Below are positions 23,071 through 34,382 of a stretch of DNA of 64,000 nucleotides, in pieces; the stretch's first letter is position 1, and the number at the start of each line of letters is the position of its first letter. The position numbers were made by a program, and so were the translations under genes. The stretch comes from Vandiemenella viatica. Its lineage: Eukaryota; Arthropoda; Insecta; Orthoptera; Morabidae. Where the stretch lies: assembly GCA_031002005.1 (NCBI GenBank), contig CM061921.1:141021283-141085282 (forward strand), written 5' to 3'. The notes below the pieces were generated by a model. It saw nothing but the letters and a program-made list of their open reading frames with translations, made no database searches and had not been told where the DNA came from.

Positions 23071-23099
23071 CATAGAGAGAGAGAGAGGGGGGGGCAGTA

Positions 23100-24253
23100 T
23101 CCCCAGTTTCTTTCTATCTTGTGTAGTCAGTTTACTATGTCTGAGTTACAAAGTGTTTCTGATTCAATCAGACACATTCTTCTGACACAGAAAGATACCT
23201 ACTACTTTTTCCTTTACACAAGCATGTGGGTTTCATAAACGGTGCATACTTTCTGCAATTTGAATTGTCTGAGTATGGGTCCTTCCCAGACCTTGTCTGA
23301 AAGTGATGATGGGCAACAGTAATAGACAGCTGATGAAATTCAAAATTGCAGAATACTTTGTCTTCACATTTAGCCATCATATTGCAAACACTGACACCTG
23401 GTGGTGAAAAACATAACTGCTGGATGGTAGTCAATACAGAACAAAACTAAGAGAATTTCTACACCCATCTGTCAATCAATCATATTTGTATGCTTAATAC
23501 TACACATGTAATGAATACACCAAAACCCAATAATCACTTGTAATACAGAAAGTATAGGGAGTATCTTGCAGTATTTCTTCATTCTTTGGGGAAGAAGGGG
23601 ATTTAGGATAGGAATGAATAGCCAATAAAGGAAGCAGTGGTGTTGATATAGAAGAATAGGCAGGTTTCAGGAATTGAGATCAATCAGGGAAGTGTGTTAA
23701 ATTGAGCACGTTTTGGCTGCTTGTTACCTGTAGAGATCAAATATGTCGATATTTTCATGAAGAATTCTTGATTACCCAAAATGGTAAATTTAATAAAATT
23801 ATGTATTTTGCGAGTTGACTCGTGTCACAGCTGGATTATATACAGCTTGTGTAAAATATGATTTTCTTGTAATGTTGACTCCACATAAAACTGGTTAGTG
23901 GTGGGGCTCATCTAGGTAGGGCAGTGATATTAATTGAGTTGATTGAGATGGAAATTCCACTGGTACTAAGTCTAAGGCAAGGACTCTGTAGTCAGTGATT
24001 TGTAGTTGGTATTGAGCTTTGCAGATTTCACAACATTAGGAATACTTTAGTGACTTTTTGCAGATGAGTGAAGATAGTTTGAGATTGTGAGATATGCTAA
24101 ATCATAAATTGAGCCAGTGTAGATGAGACTGGGGTTGGATCTACATTCTGAGATAACGACGTGGGCTATCGTATCTCAGGTATGAATCGGGTTGAATTTG
24201 AACCATGAAGAGAATGGATGAACATTGTTGATTTGGGCCATTGTCAATATGTC
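23100..24253. other. No gene recognised
   Basis: AT-rich, probably intronic. No motif found. Confidence 0.5.
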
Positions 24254-24261
24254 ACTATTAT

Positions 24262-24610
24262 CAGGCCCGCCGCTAGTTGTTTGAGCGCCCGCCCCCTGTC
24301 TAACTACAGCTAGCGGTGGATCTTGGAAATTTCCGAATCGGGTCAAAAAACTGAGAGATTGCCGCCCCTTCAAACATTATTTGCCGCCCCCATTGTTGCC
24401 ATCCCGAGTGTCACCAGCCGCCTGAAGCAGCTGTTGAGCTAAAAAAAAAAAAGGTCGCTTGGTTCATAATACGCTGCAAATTTCGTCTCGGCAAACAATG
24501 GAGTGGCAATTATCGCGGGGCGGCGACTGTCGATCACTCGTTTTGCCGCCCCCCTCGACGTGCCGCCTGCGTGCGGTGCACGCTTTGCACGCCCGCTTAC
24601 GGCGGCCCTG
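24262..24610. mobile_element. hAT MITE, 349 bp, perfect 8-bp duplication
   Basis: Starts CAGGCCCGCCGCTAG and ends with the inverse of CAGGGCCGCCGTAAG. ACTATTAT flanks both sides (24254-24261 and 24611-24618). Just inside the left end, GGTGGATCTTGG...TTTCCGAATCGGG resembles the first 45 bp of the hAT element at 1534. The two may therefore share a source transposase. Confidence 0.9.
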
Positions 24611-24619
24611 ACTATTATG

Positions 24620-25075
24620 TAAGTTTATTAAAGAATTTATGAATTCAAAGAAATTGAGTTCCCTGCAGGTCACGGACATAAAAATACTGTTTTTTAATAA
24701 TTGTTTTATATTATGCCCTTTATGAGAGATAGCCTGTTTAGCTGCACTGTGTTACAGGGGTGCTGGCAGTTTAAATTGTAATTCTTTCCTTGCTGGCGAA
24801 GGTGCATTCACTTTAACTGCACTCGTCGAGGTCTCTTGCAGGACCTAGTTCTTCTGTGGGGGAAGGTAAAGGACCAGCCAGATTGTCTCTTTATGAACTT
24901 TCAACTAGTATGCCTCAAGTTAAGAAAACCATCTGTTGTTCTGGCTGCCCAGAAAGCCATCCCCCCCCCCCCCCTACCCGCTTTAACCCTGCTATGGAAT
25001 GAAGGTAATAATGGCAGCAGAAATTGCCACAGAATGAATACTTGGTCACTAATGATACATGGAAGTTACTTGCTT
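24620..25075. other. No gene recognised
   Basis: Contains a C-run at 24961-24974 and no recognisable gene. Confidence 0.45.
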
Positions 25076-25086
25076 CTGACCTACAA

Positions 25087-26434
25087 ATCACCAGGGTTGG
25101 AGTAAATCTCCTCCCTGGCTTTTAAAGAGGCCCAGAACAGTGTTAGAATTGTCGCAGTACAACAAGCTGTGTACCGCCGTTAATGTATTTATAAGAGTCT
25201 TTACTGATGTTTTAAATTCGCATCACGATTTTACCCCGGTATATAAGGATGGGTCTATGCAGGCTAACAGTGTAGGCTGTTCAGTAGTGTCCCCTCGAGC
25301 GACTTACAAGTACAAGCTGGATAGCAGGTGCAGCATTTACACTGCCGAATGCTACGCCATACTAAAGTCGCTCCAGCATATGAAGGTAAGAAATACATCA
25401 TATGCTGTGATTCCCTCAGCTGCATTCAGGCGTTATTAACCATGTATCTAGCACATCGTCTAGTCCAGGACATCCAGGACGCCCACCTTTCCCTCCAATC
25501 TTCTGGAAAGGAGGTTTTATTCTGCTGGTTACCGGGCCAGGTGGGAATCAGGGGGAACGAGGCAGCTGATGACAAGGTCCGAATTGACTTTGATCCGGTC
25601 CCAAAGTCAGACCTTGCCTCGGTGGGGAAGAGATTTATCTTTGATATTTGGCAGAGGCAGTGGCTGGAAGTCTAGCACAATAAGCTCCGGCAGGTCAAAC
25701 CGACCATTCAGCCGTGGAGCAGCTCCTTCCAGCGGGTGAGGAGGGACGAAGTTCTCCTTACTCACCTCCATATAGGGCACTGTCTTCTGACTCATGGTTT
25801 CCTTCTCCGCCGGGAGGACCCACCGGAATGTGATGCTTGTGGCGTACCTTTGACGGTACGCCACATTTTAACTGATTGTGTTTTATTTTTGGATTTAAGG
25901 GCAGACGTTGGACCAGCCAATGATCTGTCCCTTATTTTAGGTAATGTAAATGACAGCGTGGCGAAGGTTTTAAAATTTTGTTGTTTGGCCGATCTTGTGC
26001 CAAAAATTTTGGGCAGATCGGCCTAGTTCCAAAGAGTTGATAGGTGGCCTATTTACTCGTCTCCCAAGTTTTTAGTTCATTGTGGTAGTTTTACATTTTA
26101 TAGCTGACTGGACCCTTTACAGCCAGCCAGTAGTTGAATGTACTTGTATTTTTATGGCCCGTTTACAGCCACTGTTTTAGTATTTTACTTTATTTTGGTG
26201 TTTGTTTGGCCTACCTTTTTACAGTCAGCCATGCAGATGGCATCTTTGTTTGCATCTTAGCATTTTTTAATTTCTGTCTGTGTGGCCGACCTCTTTACAG
26301 TTGGTCATGCAGACGGTAATTGTGCTCCATTTTAAGTCATGCTGTCATTTCAGTGTTTATTCAGGGCGCTAATAACCCAGTCGTTGACGCGCCCTAAAAC
26401 AACACAACAACAACAACAACAAAAACAAAAACAA
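25087..26434 (+). mobile_element. I-clade LINE copy A, 5'-truncated (RNase H end and 3' UTR)
   Basis: Begins inside ORF2 (YHQGWSKSPPWLLKRP in the family, just before RNase H). It codes for RNase H motifs: FTPVYKDGS (family YTDGS), AECYA, CCDSLSCIQAL and GIRNEAAD-type GNEAADD. Next comes the C-terminal zinc-knuckle-like CDACGVPLTVRHILTDC, ending GRSA-stop at 26026. The 3' UTR holds hairpins and an (AAC)n tail (26399-26434). The flanks CTGACCTACAA / CTGACATACAA (25076-25086 and 26435-26445) are an 11-bp target duplication with one mismatch. Frameshifts and a YTDGS-to-YKDGS change make it inactive. Confidence 0.88.
26104..26400 (+). other. 3' UTR hairpin series of I-clade LINE copy A
   Basis: Four hairpins share a TTTACA-type loop: CTGG/CCAG near 26107-26126, TGGC/GCCA at 26155-26171, TGGCCTAC/GTCAGCCA at 26206-26231 and TGGCCGAC/GTTGGTCA at 26283-26307. 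A terminal stem (GGGCGC at 26365, GCGCCC at 26390) precedes the tail. Confidence 0.75.
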
Positions 26435-26944
26435 CTGACATACAAAGGAAGTACTGCAGGCAATTAACACCGCTATAGGACAGGTCACGGTCTATGTCGT
26501 GCAACATTGCACCATGATTCCTTCTCTGATTGGTATGGATCAGACATTTAAGCATATTGAGGAAAATTGTCCTACCAGACGTTTGTGGTTGTGGTCTTTC
26601 TGCTTTCCACTTCATTACTGGCACCACAATCAAATGTGTAAAATCCCTCAACATCACTCTGTAGTGTTGTTCTACTTATTGTGTATGGAAAGTAAAAAAA
26701 AAAAAAAAAGTTATTGTGTTTTTTGTTTGTAACTGCAGTGATTTGGAGAGATGCGAGTCATTGAATGGGATTGCTCATTTTCGTGTCCTAGGAGGAGACC
26801 AACAGAATAGGAGGTTCCTTCATAACCTATCCTGTATATTCAATAAACATCACTAAATCACCTCATCATATTGAAAATTTTTGTACCCAATTTCTTAAAT
26901 AGCATTTTCTCCACTAAATTGTTACAGAACTATGGCAGTACAAG

Positions 26945-27165
26945 TCCTAACATAGAACTCCGAGAACTGGGCAATAAATAGAACAAATAGGCTGCAGAAA
27001 TGAAGCTTTTACCTTCAGCAGTGGTTGTAGCTTATTTAGACAAAGAATATGGGAAAAATATCAGATCAGAGCTAAATATATTCAGTTTAACAGATAGGTT
27101 ATCTGAACTGAAGTATAATTAATTGGTCCTGTCACATAAAGAATGAATGGAGAAAGAATTCTAAT
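26945..27165 (+). mobile_element. LINE C-terminal fragment
   Basis: With frameshifts it encodes SENWAINRTNRLQK, then KNIRSELNIFSLTDRLSELKYN, the SExWxL...IRxELxIxSLxDRIxEYRxxW block at the ORF2 C-terminus of RTE/jockey-type LINEs. No flanking parts are visible. Confidence 0.55.
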
Positions 27166-27169
27166 TGGA

Positions 27170-28900
27170 GCACTACAATTTAATCAACAAGGTTAAACAT
27201 CATTTGCCCTCTTGTAAAAAGTGGGATGATTCATAGTCTCAGTTGTATGTAACAGTCACTGGTAAATTTTAAGTACAAACAGGGGTAATTAGAAAAAATA
27301 AACTTCTGCATTTGCCTATATGGTAAGCAGCTTGGATTATACATGCTCCTAAAGTCAACTCAAATTTTTACACGTAATTGACATTTCCACAACCCTAAAC
27401 ACCTTCATGGGCAGAAAACAATGAGTTGACCAAGGGAGATAGAGAGGAAAGTTGACAGGAAGGGCCTGGCTCAAGTTGCAGCAAAGTGAGACCCAGATAA
27501 GGTCCCATGAGTTGTGAGCCCCTGGGGGATTCTGTAAACTCATAGAAACAACTGTATACAAAGCATTAAGTTCATTAATAAAAAAAAAGTGTCAGATAGT
27601 GTGACAGTGTACCTTTGCAGTTTCAGCGAGCTTTACGTGAAGTACCTTGTACATGATTTATTTTGCTATCTGCTTGTGACATAAGTTAGAACATTTTCTT
27701 AAATGTGACATTGTATGTTACTAAGACTGAAACCTGTTTAAGTTCAGAGCAGTGAAAGGCATGAAAGGTTCATTCAGTTTGTGTTTGAAGCTCACTTTTT
27801 ATTGAAGAACCTAAATTAAACCCTTCTATTGATTTAAGGATCATGAAAGAATTTAGGTACCTGTGTTTTACTCATATGTTGTCCATAACAAAAGCATATG
27901 CTTATTTATTTCACATGGTTACATTTGCATAGTCACTTTTGGTACAGAGTAAATAAAGCAAACTCATATTAACTGAGAGCTAAATTACTTTCAGACATTA
28001 TGATTTCGCTAACAAGACTGGTAAGCACACGCTCTACAATTATTCACCACTGATAGACTAGACCATCACCAAACACATAGACCAGTTTTGATTCACAATT
28101 AAACCTGGTTTTCTGGATTGTTGTATTTCACTGGATGCATTTTCATGTCAATTATAGATACTTATCTTAGTTAAACATTTTGCAGGTTATGATGTTACTA
28201 ACCTTCTTTGTCTTCGTCATAAGAGCCATATATAAAGTACTTATTTATACTGCTTCTCCTCTCATTTCGTCACAGAATGCTACCTATAAGTTACTAACCT
28301 GGATTTCATAAAGGAAAAATAAACCTTAAAACCTCCCTTGGTTGTTTCACTCTTCTTTAATCAAACTCTGTTTCACTACTTGATATACTGAACATTAAAT
28401 TTCACTTTTATAACATTAAATCTCCTGGTACACCAAGTTCAATAGTCTCTTCTGCTAATTTTTATGCACAGTCATAAGCCACTGTCCACAACAATACCGG
28501 TGAGGCCCTCATTTGTCTGCACTTGCCATCTTTTCTTTTCGTATTAACTCACAGATACTCTCTCCGCACTCACAGTTTACTGTTCAGAGATAATTCACAT
28601 GCACACTGCCTTCGATATTCTAAATACAAAACTTTACAATAATTCTCATCAAATTCCTATAAACGGCAAAATATTACACAAAATTACACAAACCAAGAAA
28701 CAAATAATAAAAAAGGAAAATATAATCAATTTTTTGTAAGTGTGAGGAGACTGTTTCTCCTTACAAGGTATTTATCAGTGCAAGTAAAAATATGTATGTA
28801 ATAAAATAATTTTTAACACTGCTTATGAAATCATAGGCGTTAAATTAGAAATATGCGAAGCAAAATTCTTGATGCTGACAAAAATGTTGCCAACAGAATT
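27170..28900. other. No gene recognised
   Basis: About 1.7 kb of AT-rich sequence without an assignable gene or repeat. Confidence 0.5.
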
Positions 28901-29369
28901 AATGTACACTGACATGCTAAAAAGTCGTCAGGTACTTCTATAACATGTGTGACCTTTGTTTGTTTGGTTAAATGTGGCATGGACTCAACTACTCAGCAGA
29001 ATTCCCTATTGGGGGGGGGGGGAAATCTGCAGCCATGCTATCTTGATAGATGCCCATAATAGTGTGATTGTGGTAAGTGCAAGACCATAAGAATGAACTG
29101 CTGTGTCAATAATAGCCCAAGTGACTGGTGGCCAAATCAGATGCTGGAATCGTCCAGAATGCCTCTTAAACCAGCCGTGCACAATCTGGGTCTGATGACA
29201 TAGGATGTTTCTGTAGTGGTATTGTGCTTCATTATCAGGGCATTCAGAGTCTATATTGGGCTGTCAATCAAAACCAAGCTGCTGATTGTAGCAATGTCCT
29301 GTTGTGGACTAGTTCAATTTGACCAGAGGATCCAATCTATGCCAGTTAAACATTCCTAATGCCATTATA

Positions 29370-30666
29370 CGAGGGTGAGTCAAATGAAAACCTTAAATTT
29401 GTAAAATTTCGCGCCGTTATCCTGTAAGTTGGTAAGAGTGCTACAAGCAGCATGCAGATTGGCCTGTAGGTAGCAGCATAGTGCGGATGCACAAATACCG
29501 TCGCAGTATCAGTAAAAAGATGGCTCTCCCCCTTGAGACTTGCACCAGGAAAGAACAGCATTCTGTTGTTCAGTTTTTGAGTAGTGAAGGTGTGAAACCT
29601 ATTGAAATTCATCGAAGAATGAAGGTTCAGTACAGTGATGCATGTTTGTCACAGCAGCAAGTCTACGAATGGAGTAGGAAGTTCGCAAATAGTGTGACTT
29701 CAGTGGAAGATGCTCCTCGTCCAGGTCAGGCACAACGAGTTGTGACTCCACAGAACATTGCAGCAGTTGAATCCATAGTGATGGAAAACCGCCGAGTGAC
29801 GCTGAATGACATTGCTCCATGTTTAGATTAGTCATGGTTTAGCACACCACATTGTGCATGATGTGCTCCAATTTCACAAAGTGTGTGCAAGATGGGTGCG
29901 ACGGCAGCTGACTCCTGAAATGAGAGAATGACGTGTTGATGCTTGTGAAGAACTTCTTCGGCGCTTTGAATGAGAAGGTGATGGCTTCCTTGCAAGAATC
30001 GTTACTGGGGACGAAACCTGGGTTCACTTCCACCAACCAGAAACGAAGAGAGCGAGCAAGGAATGGCGCGATTCCTCATCACCAAAACCAAAGAAGTTTC
30101 AAACAGAACCATCAGCAGGGAAGGTTATGCTGACTCTCTTTTGGGATGAGAAAGGTGTCATTTTGGAGCATTACATGCCTAGAGGGACCATTGTCACCAG
30201 TGCATCATACACAGATCTCCTAAAAAATCATCTTCGACCTGCAATCAAATCAAAGCGACGTGGATTGCTGTCATCAGGTGTACTTTTGCAACATGACAAT
30301 GCAAGGCTCCACACTGCCATTACAACAGTAGCAACAATCACAGACCTGCATTTTGAGTGTCTTCCTCATCCACCATACTCACCAGACCTTGTCCCAAGTG
30401 ATTTCCATATGTTTGGACCACTCAAAGAAGCAATGGGAGTAAAGAAGTTCCATTCTGATGAAGAGGTACGCCACGCGGTCCATGAGTGGTTGCACGGACT
30501 ACCAAAAGAATTTTTTTCGAAAGGAATTTATGCACTTTGTAAGCACTGGAGGACTTGCATTGAGTGTGGGGGAGATTATGTTGAAAAGCGATACAGCTTT
30601 GTACCACTTCTGCACAGTAAATAATATTTAAAAAAATATTTAAGGCTTTCATTTGACTCACCCTCG
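29370..30666 (+). mobile_element. mariner transposon, 1.3 kb, complete ends
   Basis: Terminal inverted repeats start CGAGGGTGAGTCAAATGAAA and are mirrored at 30647-30666. TA lies on both sides (29368-29369 and 30667-30668). It is inserted in the Tc1-like relic. The size is normal for mariner. It carries one transposase pseudogene. Confidence 0.93.
29520..30624 (+). pseudogene. mariner transposase (DD34D), one frameshift and two stops
   Basis: The N-terminal helix-turn-helix part begins at ATG 29520 and includes QQVYEWSRKF. A +1 frameshift near 29831 moves the rest to another frame. That frame contains two TGA stops (about 29928 and 29970) before GDETWVHFH (about 30006). The other catalytic blocks are HDNARLHTA (second Asp at 30295) and YSPDLVPSDFHMFGPLKEA (third Asp at 30400). 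The second and third Asp are 34 residues apart, the mariner DD34D spacing, and all three are intact. Few lesions suggest a fairly young copy. Confidence 0.92.
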
Positions 30667-31007
30667 TATTACCACCTTGCTTTTCTGACCAGATAGATCC
30701 ATAGACTAATGGGGTTTGCACCACAACCAAATCTAAATACTGGTGCGTACCAACTGATAACATGACTCATTATACCAAACTTCCTGCTTGCATCTACCTA
30801 GTGTCCAATGTTTGTGTCTGAGATCGTAGATGAGTGTGTCGATGCTGATGCTGTGCTGCGAGTAAAGGCACCCGGGTTTGTCTTCTGCTACAATATACTA
30901 TCAGTACCAAATATTGCCACGTGGTCTGCACAAGTCTTAGGTGTGTCTGTCATTATCTGTGTTGGTCAGTTCAGTGTTAGACATTGTTTGTTAATTAAGT
31001 GGTTTTA

Positions 31008-31178
31008 GTGGCCCCTTTACAGCCAACAGTTTAGTGTTTTATTTATTTTGCTGTCTGTATGGCCGACATCTTAACAATTGGCCATTGAGACAGTAATTTT
31101 GTAAGTTTTTTGAACCACATTGCCAACTTGGCTGACGGGTTCTAATGACCATAATGTTGATGCACCCTAAAGGAACAA
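31008..31178 (+). mobile_element. I-clade LINE 3' UTR fragment
   Basis: Only the 3' UTR end is present. It includes the large hairpin arm CTGTCTGTATGGCCGAC (31051-31067) with partner ATTGGCCATTGAGACAG, and a decayed terminal stem before AACAACAAC. It lies inside the Tc1-like relic and is more diverged than copies A, C and D. Confidence 0.7.
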
Positions 31179-31534
31179 CAACTGTCAGTCAGTTCACATT
31201 GTCATTTGTCTGGCATGAATGCATCTGTTCATCGGTTGCAGGTCTTGGTAATTGAGCCTACATTTCTCATCAGTGTGATGCCCTCTGTAGAAGATAATAC
31301 AGTCCATGAGGTACTCTTTGTACTACACCCTTGACACTGGAACATGGAAACTGAAATTTTTCAGCCACTTCCGAAATGTGTCAAGTTCCAGTCATAGTTC
31401 CGTATTCAAACAATGTTAATTCTCATTGGTTAGCCATTATTTTAGTAAAGGTTTTACAAACTACCAGTTGATGGCACTGACAACCATCTTCTATTTATAC
31501 CCTTTTGATGTTAAGCATGCTCTGCATCCTGTTA

Positions 31535-32560
31535 TTCCACGATTTCTGGCATGTCTGTGTAAATAATAAAGAAAATTAACTTTTGAATCATCCAGTAAAT
31601 TTTGGGGGTAAGGTACATTACATATATGAAGACTTTAGGAGATAAAAATTTGTGTGAAATCATTCTTAAAAATAACTTCTTGGTGATAGTCTCAATAGTA
31701 ATCAAATTCACAGATTGATCTTCATAGACCTCTTGTAATGAAAGTGAGGAAATGTGATCACAAAGCTTTACTAACATTTTAAAGAATAAATGTGGGTTGT
31801 AGGTACCTGTTGACTGCTTTGTAGTCTTGGTTGTTGGTAGTTGTTTGTGAAACACACATATGGACAGAATTGTACTTTTTACACGAAAATGGGTTCTTTT
31901 TGCTCTCGTGGGTTATAAAGAAAAATCGGTGTGCTTATGCACAGTGGAAATATTGTGTTAAAGGTTTTCACTATTTAGCCTTTCAAGTTGTGTTTAGGAG
32001 GGAGTGTATCCTAGATGACTTATTTTGTCAAATGTTATTTTACAACCTTCTTAAAAGATTATAAAAAGATGGACCTTTTCCACGGTTTAAATTTTATTTC
32101 TGCTTTCACTTCTTTCTTGTTAGGCAGTTGCCTATATAACTGTTGACTCATCAAGTTGCTTGCCTGCAGTTTTTTTAAAAAAATTGTTGAAGTATTTTAC
32201 CTCCTTCCACATTATTTCTCTTGAGTTCTGTTAGTACACGACTTTTCTCTTTTATCCAAGACTTGAATAAAAAAATGTCTCAGAAAATCAGTCCAATAAA
32301 ATAATTGTTCATAATTCTAGAGAAGAGAGCCACATCAGTAGTGTCTGTAACAATTAGGAAACAGTGGGGTTGTAGAATTAATTCTTATGAATGTATTAAT
32401 GGTTGCATATTGAACGTCAGAATTAAAATAGAGAGAGCATGTTTTAGATTATTGGGGGTATCCAACCCAGAAGAAGGATGATTGGAAGATATGCAGGGTT
32501 TCCGTGGTAAACTGCCACCAACAAAAATGCTGGTATAGCTACAGTAGGGTACCTAAATGA
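31535..32560. other. No gene recognised
   Basis: AT-rich, without recognisable coding or repeat ends. Confidence 0.5.
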
Positions 32561-32929
32561 TTGAGTTGGGAATGTGCCCGAGCTGGAAATATGTGAGCGC
32601 CGCAAGTTTTCCACACCGTAAACTCCTACCATGCTTCAACGACCTCCGTAGGGCATGGCGGTGGAACGTTATGTGCCTAGGAGAACGGGGATCTTGGCTT
32701 CATCGCCTGGATTGCGAGGACGGAACAAACCTCTATAAAAAAACCCTCAACCTCATGGTCGGACACGTGCCGAGGAGGTGGATGAGTGGTGAAGCAAACC
32801 ACCCGCTAACGTGCGACCTCAGGGGCACCTGCGCACCCCTGTTGTATCAGCATTTCTTTATAACATGTTTTTGCTCGTGGGACCAAAATTCCTTCTCACA
32901 AACAAAAACAAAACCCCTGCGGTCCGGGT

Positions 32930-34377
32930 GTGCCGCAGGTTAAAAAAAATACACCCAGTTCCAACAAGCGGGCGAGGGTTGACAGCCTTCCTCTGGAACG
33001 AGACAGCAGTAACGGGAAGGTTTGTCTTATAGACAACGCCTTTTTGATCATGGCAAGAACAGAGGGGTCCTTTGACAAGGTCTCTCCGTTTTATATAAAT
33101 AAAGGGTTGGAGGGAATAGTGGGAAGTTTAAAGAGTGTAAAAAAGCTAAGGAATGGGACCCTGCTTCTGGAAACATCTAACCACAAGCAGGCGGTTTCAC
33201 TCCTTAAGTGTGAGAAGCTCGGGGAGTTCGCAGTGAAATGCGAACTCCATAAAACTAAACTCTAGCAAAGGAGTGATCACTTGCAGAGATTTAATAGATA
33301 TAGAGTCCGAGGAACTCCTTAAGGAGTGGGGATCAGAAAATGTGGTTGAGGTTAGGCAGATCAAACGAAGGGTAAACAACAGTCTTGAGAAAACTACCAC
33401 CTTCGTCCTGACATTCGACACTCCAACGTTGCCAAAGTCCATAAAAGCTGGATACCTACATCTAAATGTTCACCCGTATGTTCCGAACCCGATACGCTGC
33501 TTTAAGTGCCAGCGGTTCGGGCATACGACGGCGAACTGTAAAGGCAACGCCACTTGTGGGAAATGTGGAAAATCGGCGCGTGAACCGGGTGCAAGTTGCA
33601 CCCTCCTACAGGTGTGCATTAACTGCTCCGGGTCACATCCAGCCTGGAGCAGGGAGTGTTGAGTGTACCTTGAAGAAAAGAAGGTACAGGAGTTGAAGAC
33701 TAAGGAAAGAATATCCTTTGGCGATGCGAAGAAATGGTTTAAGGCGCTGGCGCCACCGGTTTTCGCCACTAGCTTCGCCAAAACAATGTCAACTCCCGTC
33801 AGGAAGGAGAGCGTTGCTACGCAGACGTCCAACGTAGACACAGGCACGAGCACGACATGCTCGTGCCAGTGCAAATGTAGTGCGCAGCCCATTAAGGTCC
33901 TAACACCAAGGACCGCGGTCGTCGGTAGTAACGCTCCTGCTCACTCGATCACTATAGCAGCAGGTTCAGCAAGTCCACCAGCCATCCGCTACAGTAGCTG
34001 CAGCCGTGGGTGCCTCTGCAACAGCAGAAGCAGCACCCATAGCAGAAGCATCATCTTCTGTAAATGTAGCTACGGCAGCGCCATCTGCCAGTAGCGGATG
34101 GCAGTTATTGCAGAAAGTTCGGGGTCCGAAGTTTAAACACATAGACCCCTCAATGTTCGTGAAGTCCCCTTCCGCTTCACCCCATAGATCACCAACTGGG
34201 AGGGAGAAGGGGAGAAGGCCTCGGCGGAGGAATCGTTCGCTATCCGAGGCCTTACCACAACAAGAATCGTCTTCGGACCCCGAAGATGATGTAATGCTGG
34301 TGGACGAACCTGGTTCCGTTCCTCAGCAATCACCAAAGGAAGACCCACCCGAACCGGGGGGGGGGGGGTTTAAATAG
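32930..34377 (+). pseudogene. I-clade LINE ORF1, copy B
   Basis: The coding segments at 32930-33265, 33273-33662 and 33663-34377 are separated by a frameshift near 33265 and a stop at 33660. It carries an N-terminal basic KRARVD motif, an RNA-recognition-like region, and knuckles CFKCQRFGHTTANC (about 33500), CGKCGKSAREPGASC and CINCSGSHPAWSREC. The tail is acidic (SSSDPEDDVMLVDEPG). The copy starts at a GTG aligned with that of copy C; no upstream ATG is in frame. It would act as the nucleic-acid-binding, RNP-forming protein. Confidence 0.85.
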
Positions 34378-34382
34378 GTAAA

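Larger units (their letters stand above)
28905..31530 (-). mobile_element. Tc1-like transposon relic, interrupted by later insertions
   Basis: The minus strand around 29190-29110 encodes CHQTQIVHGWFKRHSGRFQ, then LIWPP, which matches the Tc1 transposase block CHxxxIVxxWFxxHSGxF...WPPxSPDxNPIE. Farther upstream (30680-30900 and 31200-31480) are decayed segments. Their order fits the N-terminal half of a Tc1 transposase, ending near a promoter-side segment at 31480. A mariner (29370-30666) and a LINE 3' fragment (31008-31178) lie inside. Heavily mutated and inactive. Confidence 0.65.
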
